64,000 bases of DNA, from NCBI GenBank assembly GCA_904394975.1, contig CAJFNQ010000011.1:124001-188000 (forward strand). Reading direction: 5' to 3'. Made by a program: the position numbers and the translations under genes. Under the pieces are notes generated by a model, which saw nothing but the letters and a program-made list of their open reading frames with translations, ran no database searches and had not been told where the DNA came from. Positions 33,270-42,055 of this stretch are shown here, piece after piece. Each line of letters starts with the position of its first letter. Position 1 is the stretch's first letter. The DNA comes from Metaruminococcus_A gallistercoris. Lineage in GTDB: Bacteria > Bacillota > Clostridia > Oscillospirales > Ruminococcaceae.

Positions 33270-34685
33270 TTAAAACCAGTAACGTGCCAACAACAAAAAG
33301 AGCATCACGGTCAAAAACAGCGGAGCTGCGACCACAACAACCCGTTTTAGCGCAACCGTTCCCTTGAGATCGGTTTTAATAAAGCGGTTGGCAAACAGCA
33401 TCGCAATGAAAATCGCGATCGGGATAAAATAACGCCCCTGAATACCTGTTACATAATTCACACCAATGCCGCCGATCTCCGGAATGGAAGTCCAGCCAAT
33501 GTACATCTGATAAAAGCTGCCAAAAATCATGATCAGCGCACCTGCAGCCGCAAGCAGTTTCACAGGGAAACGGACCATTTTAGCTTCGCAGGCATCGTAA
33601 AACACCGTGACCAGCAAAAGCAGATAAAACAGCACAATAAACATTGGCGGGAAGTTGGTATCCTGCTGGCCCAGTTTGCCGAAAAAGCCTTCCATATAAA
33701 AGCCTTTCTCATGCCAGAGGGTACGCAGTACGATATATGGAAACTCGAACAGGTGAGACATTACATAGGCCTGCTGTTCCAGAACATAATCTGCTGTCTC
33801 AGACGGGATGAGATAACTGTTGATAAGCGCAGGCACAAGATAAGCCACCGCCCCGCACGCCACAACGATGCCGATGATCCCAAAATAGCGCTTCCAGCTT
33901 CCGAACCGGGTACGCGGAATGGCGAACAGGATCAGCATCATCGGTGCGTACGCCTGTTTTACGGCGCAGAGGAAAATTGAGATCACCGAAATGACAACAA
34001 CATCCCGCCAGCCGATCTGATAGTCCGAGTCAGCTAAGATCCGCATAGTATACGCAAACAGCAGCATACAAAGCGCGATCAGCGGCGCATCATAAGAAAG
34101 CGACGACGCCTGGTACAAGCTCATCGGCATGAGCGCCAGCAGAAACATGGTGCGCTGAAAGCATGGGGTTATCCGCAGCGCAAAAAAGACGATCAAAATG
34201 TAAAACGCAAGGTTAAACAGCTCACCGAACATGGCAAGGTTATTGGGAAGAACGTAGTCCGGCTGGAAAACAGAAAGGATGACCTTTCCGAATACCATGC
34301 CGGCTGCCTGAACAAGATACCCCAGCTGATTGATGTTCATGCCGAAGTAGTTTTTAAACACCCTCTGCTGTGACTCTTCCGAAGCAGGCAAAGCGCCGTC
34401 AAAATAAAAATCAGTAAACGAATAATGGCTGTCCGACTGCTTGAACTCCGCGTCATTTTCGGTAATATAGTCGATCACATTCTGCGGGATGTATTTTCCC
34501 GGCATACCATCTTCCTGCTGAGCAAATATCTGCCCATCCGCAATGGTATACGCATTGTAAAAATGCGTGTTTTCATCCGGCGTGCTCATCGGCGGGGAAA
34601 AAACAATGGTCAGCACCCCGAATACCGCGGCAAACAGGACAAAAAGGATTTCCAATTTTAGTTTGAAAGGATTCGCACGATCCAT
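33270..34685 (-). CDS. DUF2142 polytopic membrane protein
   Basis: 471 residues with about eleven membrane helices. After helix one, a first extracytoplasmic loop contains SPPMSTPDENTHFYNAY, whose Asp-Glu pair resembles the catalytic acid of GT-C glycosyltransferases. DUF2142 proteins are common in surface polysaccharide loci. It could use the polyprenyl-linked sugar made by the downstream GT2/DUF2304 pair to decorate the exported chain; this is inference. AGGAGA precedes the ATG. Confidence 0.82.
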   Translation of the reverse strand: MDRANPFKLKLEILFVLFAAVFGVLTIVFSPPMSTPDENTHFYNAYTIADGQIFAQQEDGMPGKYIPQNVIDYITENDAEFKQSDSHYSFTDFYFDGALPASEESQQRVFKNYFGMNINQLGYLVQAAGMVFGKVILSVFQPDYVLPNNLAMFGELFNLAFYILIVFFALRITPCFQRTMFLLALMPMSLYQASSLSYDAPLIALCMLLFAYTMRILADSDYQIGWRDVVVISVISIFLCAVKQAYAPMMLILFAIPRTRFGSWKRYFGIIGIVVACGAVAYLVPALINSYLIPSETADYVLEQQAYVMSHLFEFPYIVLRTLWHEKGFYMEGFFGKLGQQDTNFPPMFIVLFYLLLLVTVFYDACEAKMVRFPVKLLAAAGALIMIFGSFYQMYIGWTSIPEIGGIGVNYVTGIQGRYFIPIAIFIAMLFANRFIKTDLKGTVALKRVVVVAAPLFLTVMLFLLLARYWF

Positions 34686-34699
34686 GGATTCCGTTTCTC

Positions 34700-36892
34700 C
34701 TATTTCTCAATGTCGTACAAGCGCAGAATATCCCGTTCAACCACATTCCAGTCACGCTGTTTCGCGGTTTCAACGCCGCCCGCATAGAGTTTATCCTGAA
34801 GCGCGCGATCCGCGCAGACCCGTTCAATGGCGTCAACGGCACTCTGAATATTCCCCTGCTCATAAAGCAGGCAGTTTTCACCGTCTTTGAGATATTCGAT
34901 GTTTCCATCGTTCGGCGCCACCACGGCAACACCGCCGGTCGCCATCATCTCAAGAGGCGGATAGGAAAAGCTTTCAAGAATACTGGATTTAAGCAGGATA
35001 TGGCACTGATGATACACCTGCGGTACCTCTTCGTAAGGCACCCTATGGAGGAACTTGTCCACATGGTACCAGCTTTTCGGTTTGCCCTGATAGGACATGA
35101 ACCAGATTTCAAACCGTTCGGGATCCAGCTTTTCAACGATGCGGAAGCTCTCATCCACATTTTTATAATAATCATCGCTGTTCCCTTCTACGAGAATGCG
35201 AATCTTGCCCTCAAAGGTTCTAGGAAGCGGTTTGAACCGTTCCAGATCAAGGCCGTTCGGCGCATAAGCAGAAATTCTGTCGTAATCATCTTTCAGCCAG
35301 CGCTCACACCATTTGGAAATGGTGATGTATTTGACCGGCATATCGGTACAATAGGTGGCATTCGCCATAAACTTGAAAGCGTTTCCGTCTTCATAGAAGT
35401 TCGTTTCAAAATTCTGCACCAGATAATATCTCTGCCGGATATTCGGGTACTCCGCCTGAAAACGCAGGGTATCCCAAAGGGTGGAAACACACTTGTCAAA
35501 AGTGATGTGGATGTTGCTGTTTCTAACGCACACCGCAGGGATGGTGATCCCATCATACACAATGTCCTTCGTTTCAATGCTGTTGTTGAGCAGCAGCACA
35601 TCGTAACCAGCCTTGCGAAGCATCACACAGTGCTTGAGCACAACCAACACGCCACCGCTGGTCATAAGCGACGGAAGGACAAACGCAATGTTAGGAGTCA
35701 TCTTCTGTTTGATGAATTTAGCGAGCGGTCCGCCGGTATAGGTGGTGGTGCAATGCTTATAAACGTATTCGTACGCGCGTTTCGCTACAGTATCCCGCAG
35801 TTCTTTGTCAGCGATCAGCCGTTCAAGCGTTTGCAGCCATTCCTCGTTAGTCGTGCACAGAAAACCGGTCTCGCCGTCTTCAATCATCTGCTTCATGGCG
35901 CCGACGCTGCTGGCAACGGTCGGAACTCGAACCAGAGCGGCTTCCACCCACTTGTTCTCCGATTTGGCTTCATTAAAAATGGACTGCTCAACCGGCGCAA
36001 GGTTGATATCAACCGAAGCAATCAACGCCGGAAGTTTTTCCCAATTAACAAATTTGTTTTTCACAATGCGGGATTCAAACGGTTTTAACTCAGCCGGAAC
36101 ATCCAACTCACCGACTACATGCAGTTCCATCTGCGGGCAGCGTTTGAACAGTTCGGTAATGACCGGCAGGATCATTTCAAAGTCCGCATTATGGGTGATG
36201 CTGCCGCTGAAATAGCCGACCTTCACCTTTCCGTCATCCGGCTGCTGGAGACGTTCCCGGTAAGCTTCTTCCGAAAGCTGTACCATCCGCCCGGAAGCGG
36301 TGTTGCGGTTGATGAACACCTCCGGAACATAATGGCTCAGTTCTTCCGCAAGCCGGTCGGTAGAAGTAATGGCGGCGTCACACATCTTAAGCAGCTTCTG
36401 AGTACGCAGAATGCCGTCGTCATAATGGCCTTTGTCTTCTGCCGACATCTTCTGAACATAAGGGATGGTGTCGGTATATTTGGTATCGATCATCAGATCG
36501 TCGATATCGAACAAAACCGTTTTGTTGTATTCCTTAGCCTTTTTCACAAACTCCTCAATCAGCGGAGTGATCGGGCAGCGGAAAAAGACGAACACCCGGT
36601 AATTCCGAAGAAGGTCCATCGTCAAGTTCTCGTAAAAGACCTCATTGCTGTTGACGTTGTAGGACGCAAGCTGTTCCCGTTGATGGGAAACACGGTAACG
36701 CGCCGGATGCGGAAGATAACAGCCGTTGATAAACAAAACGTCCATCAACGTTTTCTGCGGGCTTCCATCCCCTTTTTGCGCACCCATACAGCGCGTCAAA
36801 TAAATTGCCGCTTTCTGGAAGAAAGTGCCGACTCCGTACAGTTTGACCGTCTCAACACTTTTTCCCCATAACATGCGTACTCGCTGCAACAT
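34700..36892 (-). CDS. Large two-domain glycosyltransferase (GT4-like plus WsaF-like)
   Basis: 730 residues in two GT-B units. The first (about 45-395) has DIDDLMIDTKY, KVGYFSGSITHNADF and the nucleotide-sugar Glu region EAKSENKWVEAAL. The second (about 405-730) has FVLPSLMTSGGVLVV, YAPNGLDLERF and SFSYPPLEMMATGG, resembling the rhamnosyltransferase WsaF of S-layer glycan synthesis. A bifunctional enzyme adding two residues of the repeat is the simplest reading. A strong AAGGAG precedes the ATG. It lies behind the ABC exporter genes by 17 bases. Confidence 0.82.
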   Translation of the reverse strand: MLQRVRMLWGKSVETVKLYGVGTFFQKAAIYLTRCMGAQKGDGSPQKTLMDVLFINGCYLPHPARYRVSHQREQLASYNVNSNEVFYENLTMDLLRNYRVFVFFRCPITPLIEEFVKKAKEYNKTVLFDIDDLMIDTKYTDTIPYVQKMSAEDKGHYDDGILRTQKLLKMCDAAITSTDRLAEELSHYVPEVFINRNTASGRMVQLSEEAYRERLQQPDDGKVKVGYFSGSITHNADFEMILPVITELFKRCPQMELHVVGELDVPAELKPFESRIVKNKFVNWEKLPALIASVDINLAPVEQSIFNEAKSENKWVEAALVRVPTVASSVGAMKQMIEDGETGFLCTTNEEWLQTLERLIADKELRDTVAKRAYEYVYKHCTTTYTGGPLAKFIKQKMTPNIAFVLPSLMTSGGVLVVLKHCVMLRKAGYDVLLLNNSIETKDIVYDGITIPAVCVRNSNIHITFDKCVSTLWDTLRFQAEYPNIRQRYYLVQNFETNFYEDGNAFKFMANATYCTDMPVKYITISKWCERWLKDDYDRISAYAPNGLDLERFKPLPRTFEGKIRILVEGNSDDYYKNVDESFRIVEKLDPERFEIWFMSYQGKPKSWYHVDKFLHRVPYEEVPQVYHQCHILLKSSILESFSYPPLEMMATGGVAVVAPNDGNIEYLKDGENCLLYEQGNIQSAVDAIERVCADRALQDKLYAGGVETAKQRDWNVVERDILRLYDIEK

Positions 36893-36909
36893 GAAAAAAA
36901 CTCCTTACT

Positions 36910-37644
36910 TTACTTTCTGAAATTTTTATAAGCGTCGCAAACTTCAGCCATGTCGCCGATCATACGAACTGTGCCGTGATCCAGCCACATAACATGCTTG
37001 CACAACCGTTCAATCTGCTCAATGGAATGCGAGACCATTAAAACAGTTGTACCTCCGCTCATGAGTTCCTGAATACGCGCTTCACACTTCTGCTGGAACA
37101 GGAAGTCACCAACGGCAAGGATCTCATCTACAATTAAAATATCCGGTTTGGTGATTGTTGCAATGGCAAAACCCAGACGGGCAACCATACCGGAAGAGTA
37201 ATTCTTCACCGCAACGTCAATAAAATCCTTGAGTTCCGAAAATTCTACAATTTCGTCGAATTTCTCCCGCATATGGGCATGGGAATACCCCAAAACCGAA
37301 CCATTAAGGAAAATATTTTCGCGGGCGGTCAAATCCATGTCAAAGCCCGCGCCCAACTCGATCAGCGGTGAAATGGTCCCGTGTGTGACCGCTGTTCCTT
37401 TACTCGGTTTTAAAATACCGGATATCACTTTAAGCAGGGTGCTTTTGCCGGAACCGTTGAGTCCAACCAGACCAAAAACATCGCCCTGTTCCACATTCAG
37501 GCTAACGTCCTTCAGCGCCAGAAATTCTTCAAACTGAAGCTGACGTTTTACTTTTTTTACAAAGTACTCCTTGATGCTGTCTACCCGCTCTTTTGACATG
37601 TTAAAGCGCATGGTGACATTGCGCACTTCTATTGCATTCGCCAA
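36910..37644 (-). CDS. Polysaccharide ABC exporter, ATP-binding protein
   Basis: 244 residues. Walker A is GLNGSGKST, the signature YSSGMVARLGF, Walker B ILIVDEILAVGD, and a switch His in VSHSIEQI. This is the Wzt/TagH type that drives O-antigen or teichoic acid-like export. It lacks the C-terminal carbohydrate-binding domain of long Wzt proteins, so chain recognition is not through that domain. The TTG at 37644 follows AGGAGGAAG; longer in-frame codons are rejected. Works with the permease just upstream. Confidence 0.92.
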   Translation of the reverse strand: MANAIEVRNVTMRFNMSKERVDSIKEYFVKKVKRQLQFEEFLALKDVSLNVEQGDVFGLVGLNGSGKSTLLKVISGILKPSKGTAVTHGTISPLIELGAGFDMDLTARENIFLNGSVLGYSHAHMREKFDEIVEFSELKDFIDVAVKNYSSGMVARLGFAIATITKPDILIVDEILAVGDFLFQQKCEARIQELMSGGTTVLMVSHSIEQIERLCKHVMWLDHGTVRMIGDMAEVCDAYKNFRK

Positions 37645-37673
37645 AAAACTTCCTCCTAGCAAAACAGGATGAA

Positions 37674-38465
37674 TCAGATATACAGAATAAACCGATCCTG
37701 GCTCTTTCGAAAAATAATAAGACCGATAACCAAAAACAGCAATGCGCTGAAAATACAAATCAAATTCATCTCAAGCCCGGGTACACGTCCAATGACCGCA
37801 ACCTCACGGAAATAGGTAATATAGTGATAAAGAGGATTGAATTTTAAAATCGCAAGCAACGTAGGATTGCTGAACTGGTTCAAGTCATAAATAATCGGGG
37901 TCGCGTACATCCAGGCTGTGATCCAGACAGAATAAAGGTGCCCCACATCCCGGAAAAAGACATTGAGTGCCGCCAAAATCAACCCAAGGCCAATGCTGAA
38001 CACAAAGGTGTAAATAAGCGGAATGGGGAACAAAACCACGGTCCAGTGAATAGGCGTCTGCCGGATGACAAACATGATGACCAAAGCGATCATAGAAAAC
38101 AGCAGGTTCACAAAAGCAAACATACATTTCTCTATCGGGAAAATGTATTTCGGAATATATACTTTTTTGATCAGCGACGAATACTGCACAATGGAATTGA
38201 GCGCGCCGGTTGTCGCCTCCGAAACAAAGTTGAAGATAAGTGAACCGGTCAGGTAAAAAATAGAGAAGTCTTTGATCTCTTCGCTGCCGGACACTCTCAG
38301 TACATTCTGGAAAACAGTCGTTACAACGACCATCATCAACAACGGATTGAGAATGCTCCACAACAGCCCCAGAACCGAACGACGGTACTTCACCTTCAAA
38401 TCGCGCATCGTGAGATCCTGCAGCAAAAAACGATAGCGGAGTAAGGTTTGAAAACGTTTTTTCAC
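37674..38465 (-). CDS. Polysaccharide ABC exporter, permease
   Basis: 263 residues, six membrane helices, ABC-2 type. RDLKVKYRRSVLGLLWSILN near the N-terminus is the amphipathic entry helix of Wzm/TagG permeases, and YATPIIYDLNQF and FNPLYHYITYFRE are conserved in the second half. It forms the channel for lipid-linked glycan with the ATPase encoded 29 bases downstream. The start is GTG with AAGGAG upstream. Confidence 0.92.
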   Translation of the reverse strand: MKKRFQTLLRYRFLLQDLTMRDLKVKYRRSVLGLLWSILNPLLMMVVVTTVFQNVLRVSGSEEIKDFSIFYLTGSLIFNFVSEATTGALNSIVQYSSLIKKVYIPKYIFPIEKCMFAFVNLLFSMIALVIMFVIRQTPIHWTVVLFPIPLIYTFVFSIGLGLILAALNVFFRDVGHLYSVWITAWMYATPIIYDLNQFSNPTLLAILKFNPLYHYITYFREVAVIGRVPGLEMNLICIFSALLFLVIGLIIFRKSQDRFILYI

Positions 38466-38476
38466 AACAATTCTCC

Positions 38477-39031
38477 TTATTTATTCAAATACTGCTGCAA
38501 GGTCTGCTGTTTTTTATCTTTTTCAGAGAGAAGGACTTCAGTTCCTTCCGGAATAGGCCACTCTACGCCAATATCCGGATCATTCCAGATAATGCCGCCC
38601 TCGCTGGACGGATCGTAGAAATTCGTACATTTGTAAACGAACTTAGCCTCGTCTGACATTACAAAAAAGCCATGTGCGAACCCTTCCGGAATGTAAAATT
38701 GGCGTTTGTTTTCTGTGTTCAGAACGACACCGGTCCAGCGGCCAAAAGTTTTGCTCCCCTCACGGAGGTCGACCGCGACATCAAAAACCTCACCCTCAAT
38801 GACCCGCACCAGTTTTCCCTGAGAATTGCGGGTTTGGAAATGCAGACCGCGCAGGACCCCTTTTTTGCTTTTGGACTCATTGTCCTGCACAAAAACCATG
38901 TCCAATCCAGCGGCTTTGAACTCATTGTAGTTGTAGGTCTCCATAAAGTAACCGCGTTCATCGCCAAACACCGTCGGTTCAATAATATAGACCCCTTCAA
39001 TTTCCGTTTCGATAAAATTGAACTTTGCCAT
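38477..39031 (-). CDS. rmlC: dTDP-4-dehydrorhamnose 3,5-epimerase
   Basis: 184 residues of cupin fold. GDERGYFMETYN, VLRGLHFQTRNSQGKLVRV with the catalytic His, and YIPEGFAHGF identify RmlC. It inverts C3 and C5 of dTDP-4-keto-6-deoxyglucose, the third step of dTDP-L-rhamnose synthesis. It lies between rmlB and the exporter permease in a continuous operon. Confidence 0.96.
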   Translation of the reverse strand: MAKFNFIETEIEGVYIIEPTVFGDERGYFMETYNYNEFKAAGLDMVFVQDNESKSKKGVLRGLHFQTRNSQGKLVRVIEGEVFDVAVDLREGSKTFGRWTGVVLNTENKRQFYIPEGFAHGFFVMSDEAKFVYKCTNFYDPSSEGGIIWNDPDIGVEWPIPEGTEVLLSEKDKKQQTLQQYLNK

Positions 39032-39073
39032 TTCTTTCCCCCATCATCCAATCACAAATTCCATAAACGGCTG

Positions 39074-40138
39074 TTACCGTCCCGCGTACATCTTCTCGTA
39101 ATATTCCTGATACGCACCGCTGGTGACGTTTTCCACCCACTCTTTGTGGTTCAAGTACCACTCAATGGTCTTTACAATGCCCACTTCAAAGGTGGTTTCC
39201 GGGTACCAGCCGAGGTCGGCTTTGATCTTGTCCGGAGCGATGCCATAACGGCGGTCATGACCTTTCCGGTCGGTGACATATTTAAGCAGGTGCTCGCCGA
39301 CTTCCGCGTCAACATGCTCTTTGATGTACTGTACAATGGTTTTTACGATGGTGATGTTGGTGCGCTCATTATGACCGCCAACATTATACACTTCGCCCAC
39401 TTTTCCATCGCGGATGACCATGTCGATCGCCTTGCAGTGGTCTTCTACATACAGCCAGTCACGAATCTGCATGCCGTCTCCGTAGATGGGCAGGTCTTTG
39501 TGGTGCAGGGTGTTGTTGATGACCAGCGGAACCAGCTTCTCCGGGAACTGATACGGTCCGTAGTTGTTGGAGCAGCGGGTAATGTTCATCGGGAACTTAT
39601 AAGTGTCGTGATACGCTTTCACGAGCAGGTCCGCAGAGGTTTTGGAAGCGGAATACGGGCTGTGCGGGTCCAGCGGAGTGGTTTCCATAAAGAAACCGGT
39701 CTCGCCGAGAGAACCATAGACCTCATCGGTGGAAACCTGAAGGTATTTTACCCCTTCACGGTACTCATCGTCCCCGGTCTGCCATGCATTTTTCGCGTTG
39801 TTGAGCAGGTTGAGTGTGCCCAAAACGTTTGTCTGAACAAAGACTTCCGGATTGGCGATGGAACGGTCTACATGGCTTTCCGCCGCAAAGTTGACCACAT
39901 AATCGATCGAATATTTTTCAAACAGGGATTTGACCAGCTCTTTATCGCAGATATCGCCCTGAACAAAAATGTGGTTCGGGTTGTTTTCCACGTCTTTCAG
40001 GTTTTCAAGGTTGCCCGCATAGGTGAGCTTGTCCAGGTTGACGATCTTCACGTCGTCATATTTCGCGAGCATATACAAAACAAAGTTGGAACCAATAAAT
40101 CCGGCGCCGCCGGTCACGAGATAGGTTTTCACAATCAT
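39074..40138 (-). CDS. rmlB: dTDP-glucose 4,6-dehydratase
   Basis: 354 residues, extended SDR fold. TGGAGFIGSNFV binds NAD; the catalytic triad is in STDEVYG and YSASKTSAD; RCSNNYGPYQFPEK and DWLYVEDHC are family-specific. It converts dTDP-glucose to dTDP-4-keto-6-deoxyglucose, step two of dTDP-L-rhamnose synthesis. GGAAAGGA precedes the ATG. Confidence 0.97.
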   Translation of the reverse strand: MIVKTYLVTGGAGFIGSNFVLYMLAKYDDVKIVNLDKLTYAGNLENLKDVENNPNHIFVQGDICDKELVKSLFEKYSIDYVVNFAAESHVDRSIANPEVFVQTNVLGTLNLLNNAKNAWQTGDDEYREGVKYLQVSTDEVYGSLGETGFFMETTPLDPHSPYSASKTSADLLVKAYHDTYKFPMNITRCSNNYGPYQFPEKLVPLVINNTLHHKDLPIYGDGMQIRDWLYVEDHCKAIDMVIRDGKVGEVYNVGGHNERTNITIVKTIVQYIKEHVDAEVGEHLLKYVTDRKGHDRRYGIAPDKIKADLGWYPETTFEVGIVKTIEWYLNHKEWVENVTSGAYQEYYEKMYAGR

Positions 40139-40170
40139 TCATCCTTTCCAAATTAAAAGCGGCTTGTTTT

Positions 40171-41052
40171 TCAGCCTTCCAGATGGGTGATAAAGTACCG
40201 AAGCGCCTCTTCCCATGGGCGCATTTCATCTCCGACCGTGTTGCGGAGCATGCGATTATCCAGCGAAGAATAAGCCGGGCGTTTTGCCGGGGTGGGATAC
40301 TCCGCCGTAGTACAAGGAGAAACAGTCGCCGGAATGCCTGCGTACTCAACAATCTTGCAGGCAAAATCATACCAGCTGCATTCTCCGGTGCCGGTGCAGT
40401 GGTAAAGGCCGTACTGCTCGGTCACGGCGAGCTTTAACAGGTGATGTGCCAGATCCGCTGCGTTGGTGGGGTTGCCAAACTGGTCGTTGACCACAGTAGC
40501 GCTCCCCTTTTCCCTTGCGATGCGCATGATGGTCTTAACAAAGTTATTTCCTTCATAGCCATACAGCCATGCGGTGCGGACAATGAAATACCGCTTGCAG
40601 AAATCCCGCACATACTGTTCGCCTAAATATTTGGTCTTTCCGTAAACACTCTGCGGGTCGCAAAGGTCCCACTCAGAGCGCGGGGTGTTCCCCTCTCCGG
40701 AAAAGACATAGTCGGTTGAAACGTGGATGAGCTTCGCGCCGAACCGTTCCGCAGCCATGGCGAGATTACGCGCTCCCAAAGCATTTACACGAAACGCGGT
40801 GTCAGAATCGGTCTCACAGCCATTTACGTTGGTGTAAGCGGCACAGTTAAAGATGACGTCAAGGCTCAGCTCTTCCACCAGGTCGACTACGGCGTCGTAA
40901 TTGGTGATGTCCATCTCATCCACATCCACACAAACGACCTGCGCGCCCTGTAGTTCTTCCGGAATGGGACCAAGCTCGGTATACCCATTAGCCAGATTTT
41001 TCGCAAGCTCACGGCCAAGCTGACCGTTGGAACCGGTAATCAATACATTCAT
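40171..41052 (-). CDS. rmlD: dTDP-4-dehydrorhamnose reductase
   Basis: 293 residues. NVLITGSNGQLGRELA is the NADPH site, STDYVFSGEG and YGKTKYLGE give Thr/Tyr/Lys of the SDR active site. It makes dTDP-L-rhamnose, the last step of the pathway. It follows rmlA by 14 bases. Confidence 0.96.
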   Translation of the reverse strand: MNVLITGSNGQLGRELAKNLANGYTELGPIPEELQGAQVVCVDVDEMDITNYDAVVDLVEELSLDVIFNCAAYTNVNGCETDSDTAFRVNALGARNLAMAAERFGAKLIHVSTDYVFSGEGNTPRSEWDLCDPQSVYGKTKYLGEQYVRDFCKRYFIVRTAWLYGYEGNNFVKTIMRIAREKGSATVVNDQFGNPTNAADLAHHLLKLAVTEQYGLYHCTGTGECSWYDFACKIVEYAGIPATVSPCTTAEYPTPAKRPAYSSLDNRMLRNTVGDEMRPWEEALRYFITHLEG

Positions 41053-41066
41053 GATAAACCTCTTTA

Positions 41067-41945
41067 TTATTTCACGCGCGCGGTTTCCGCGATCTGGAAC
41101 AAATACTGTCCGTATTCAGTGGTCTTCAGCCGCTCTGCCTGAGCGAGCAGCTGCTCTTTATTAATAAACTGATTGCGGTACGCGATCTCTTCCAGGCAGG
41201 CGACATACAGGCCCTGACGGGTCTGAACCGCTTCAATGAAGTTCGCCGCGGCCAACATAGCACGGTGGTTACCGGTATCCAGCCAAGCCATTCCGCGGCC
41301 GAACAGTTCCACCTTCAATTCTCCCATTTCCAGATAAGCGTTATTGACGCTGGTGATCTCGATCTCACCACGGGCGGACGGTTTTACGTTCTTCGCGATC
41401 TCGACCACGCGGTTGTCGTAAAAATACAGACCCGGTACCGCGTAATTGGATTTCGGCTCCTTCGGTTTTTCCTCAATGGAAAGAACATTCCAGTTTTCAT
41501 CAAAGTCCACCACGCCGAAATCGCGCGGATTGCTGACATGGTAACCGAAAATGGTTGCGCCGGTCTTACGGGAAGCCGCCGCTTTCAAGCGTTCAGAAAA
41601 CCCGTAACCATAGAAAATGTTGTCGCCCAGTACAAGGCAGACATTATCGTCCCCAATGAATTCCTCGCCGAGGATGAACGCGTCGGCAAGTCCGCGCGGA
41701 GCGGTCTGTACCTTGTAAGAAAACTTCATGCCGAGCTGGCTTCCATCACCCAGAAGCTCCTCAAATACAGGCAGATCACGCGGGGTGGAAATAATGAGCA
41801 CCTCACGGATGCCGGCAAGCATAAGGGTAGAAAGCGGATAATAAATCATCGGCTTGTCGTAAATGGTGAGGATCTGCTTGGAACAGGCGATGGTAGAAGG
41901 ATACAGACGGGTGCCCGCACCTCCTGCAAGAATAATCCCTTTCAT
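41067..41945 (-). CDS. rmlA: Glucose-1-phosphate thymidylyltransferase
   Basis: 292 residues. MKGIILAGGAGTRLYPST is the nucleotidyltransferase signature; KPMIYYPLS, VLGDNIFYG and WLDTGNHRAM complete the site. It joins glucose 1-phosphate and dTTP to dTDP-glucose and is the first gene of the rhamnose/polysaccharide unit, 110 bases behind glyS. The ATG at 41945 has AAGGAG 10 bases upstream. A long hairpin lies in its leader. Confidence 0.97.
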   Translation of the reverse strand: MKGIILAGGAGTRLYPSTIACSKQILTIYDKPMIYYPLSTLMLAGIREVLIISTPRDLPVFEELLGDGSQLGMKFSYKVQTAPRGLADAFILGEEFIGDDNVCLVLGDNIFYGYGFSERLKAAASRKTGATIFGYHVSNPRDFGVVDFDENWNVLSIEEKPKEPKSNYAVPGLYFYDNRVVEIAKNVKPSARGEIEITSVNNAYLEMGELKVELFGRGMAWLDTGNHRAMLAAANFIEAVQTRQGLYVACLEEIAYRNQFINKEQLLAQAERLKTTEYGQYLFQIAETARVK

Positions 41946-41982
41946 GGCAAACACTCCTTTTTGACCGCATACACAGCAGATG

Positions 41983-42020
41983 CAGGCGCAAGCTGAGAAC
42001 CCATGCTCTGTTTGCGCCTG
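41983..42020 (-). repeat. Long hairpin between glyS and rmlA
   Basis: CAGGCGCAAGCTGAG and CTCTGTTTGCGCCTG pair over 15 positions with two mismatches around an 8-base loop. No T-run follows on either strand. It may be a non-canonical glyS terminator or a leader structure of rmlA. Confidence 0.55.
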
Positions 42021-42055
42021 TCCGTTATATGTTTTACGGCCGGTATTATAATAAA

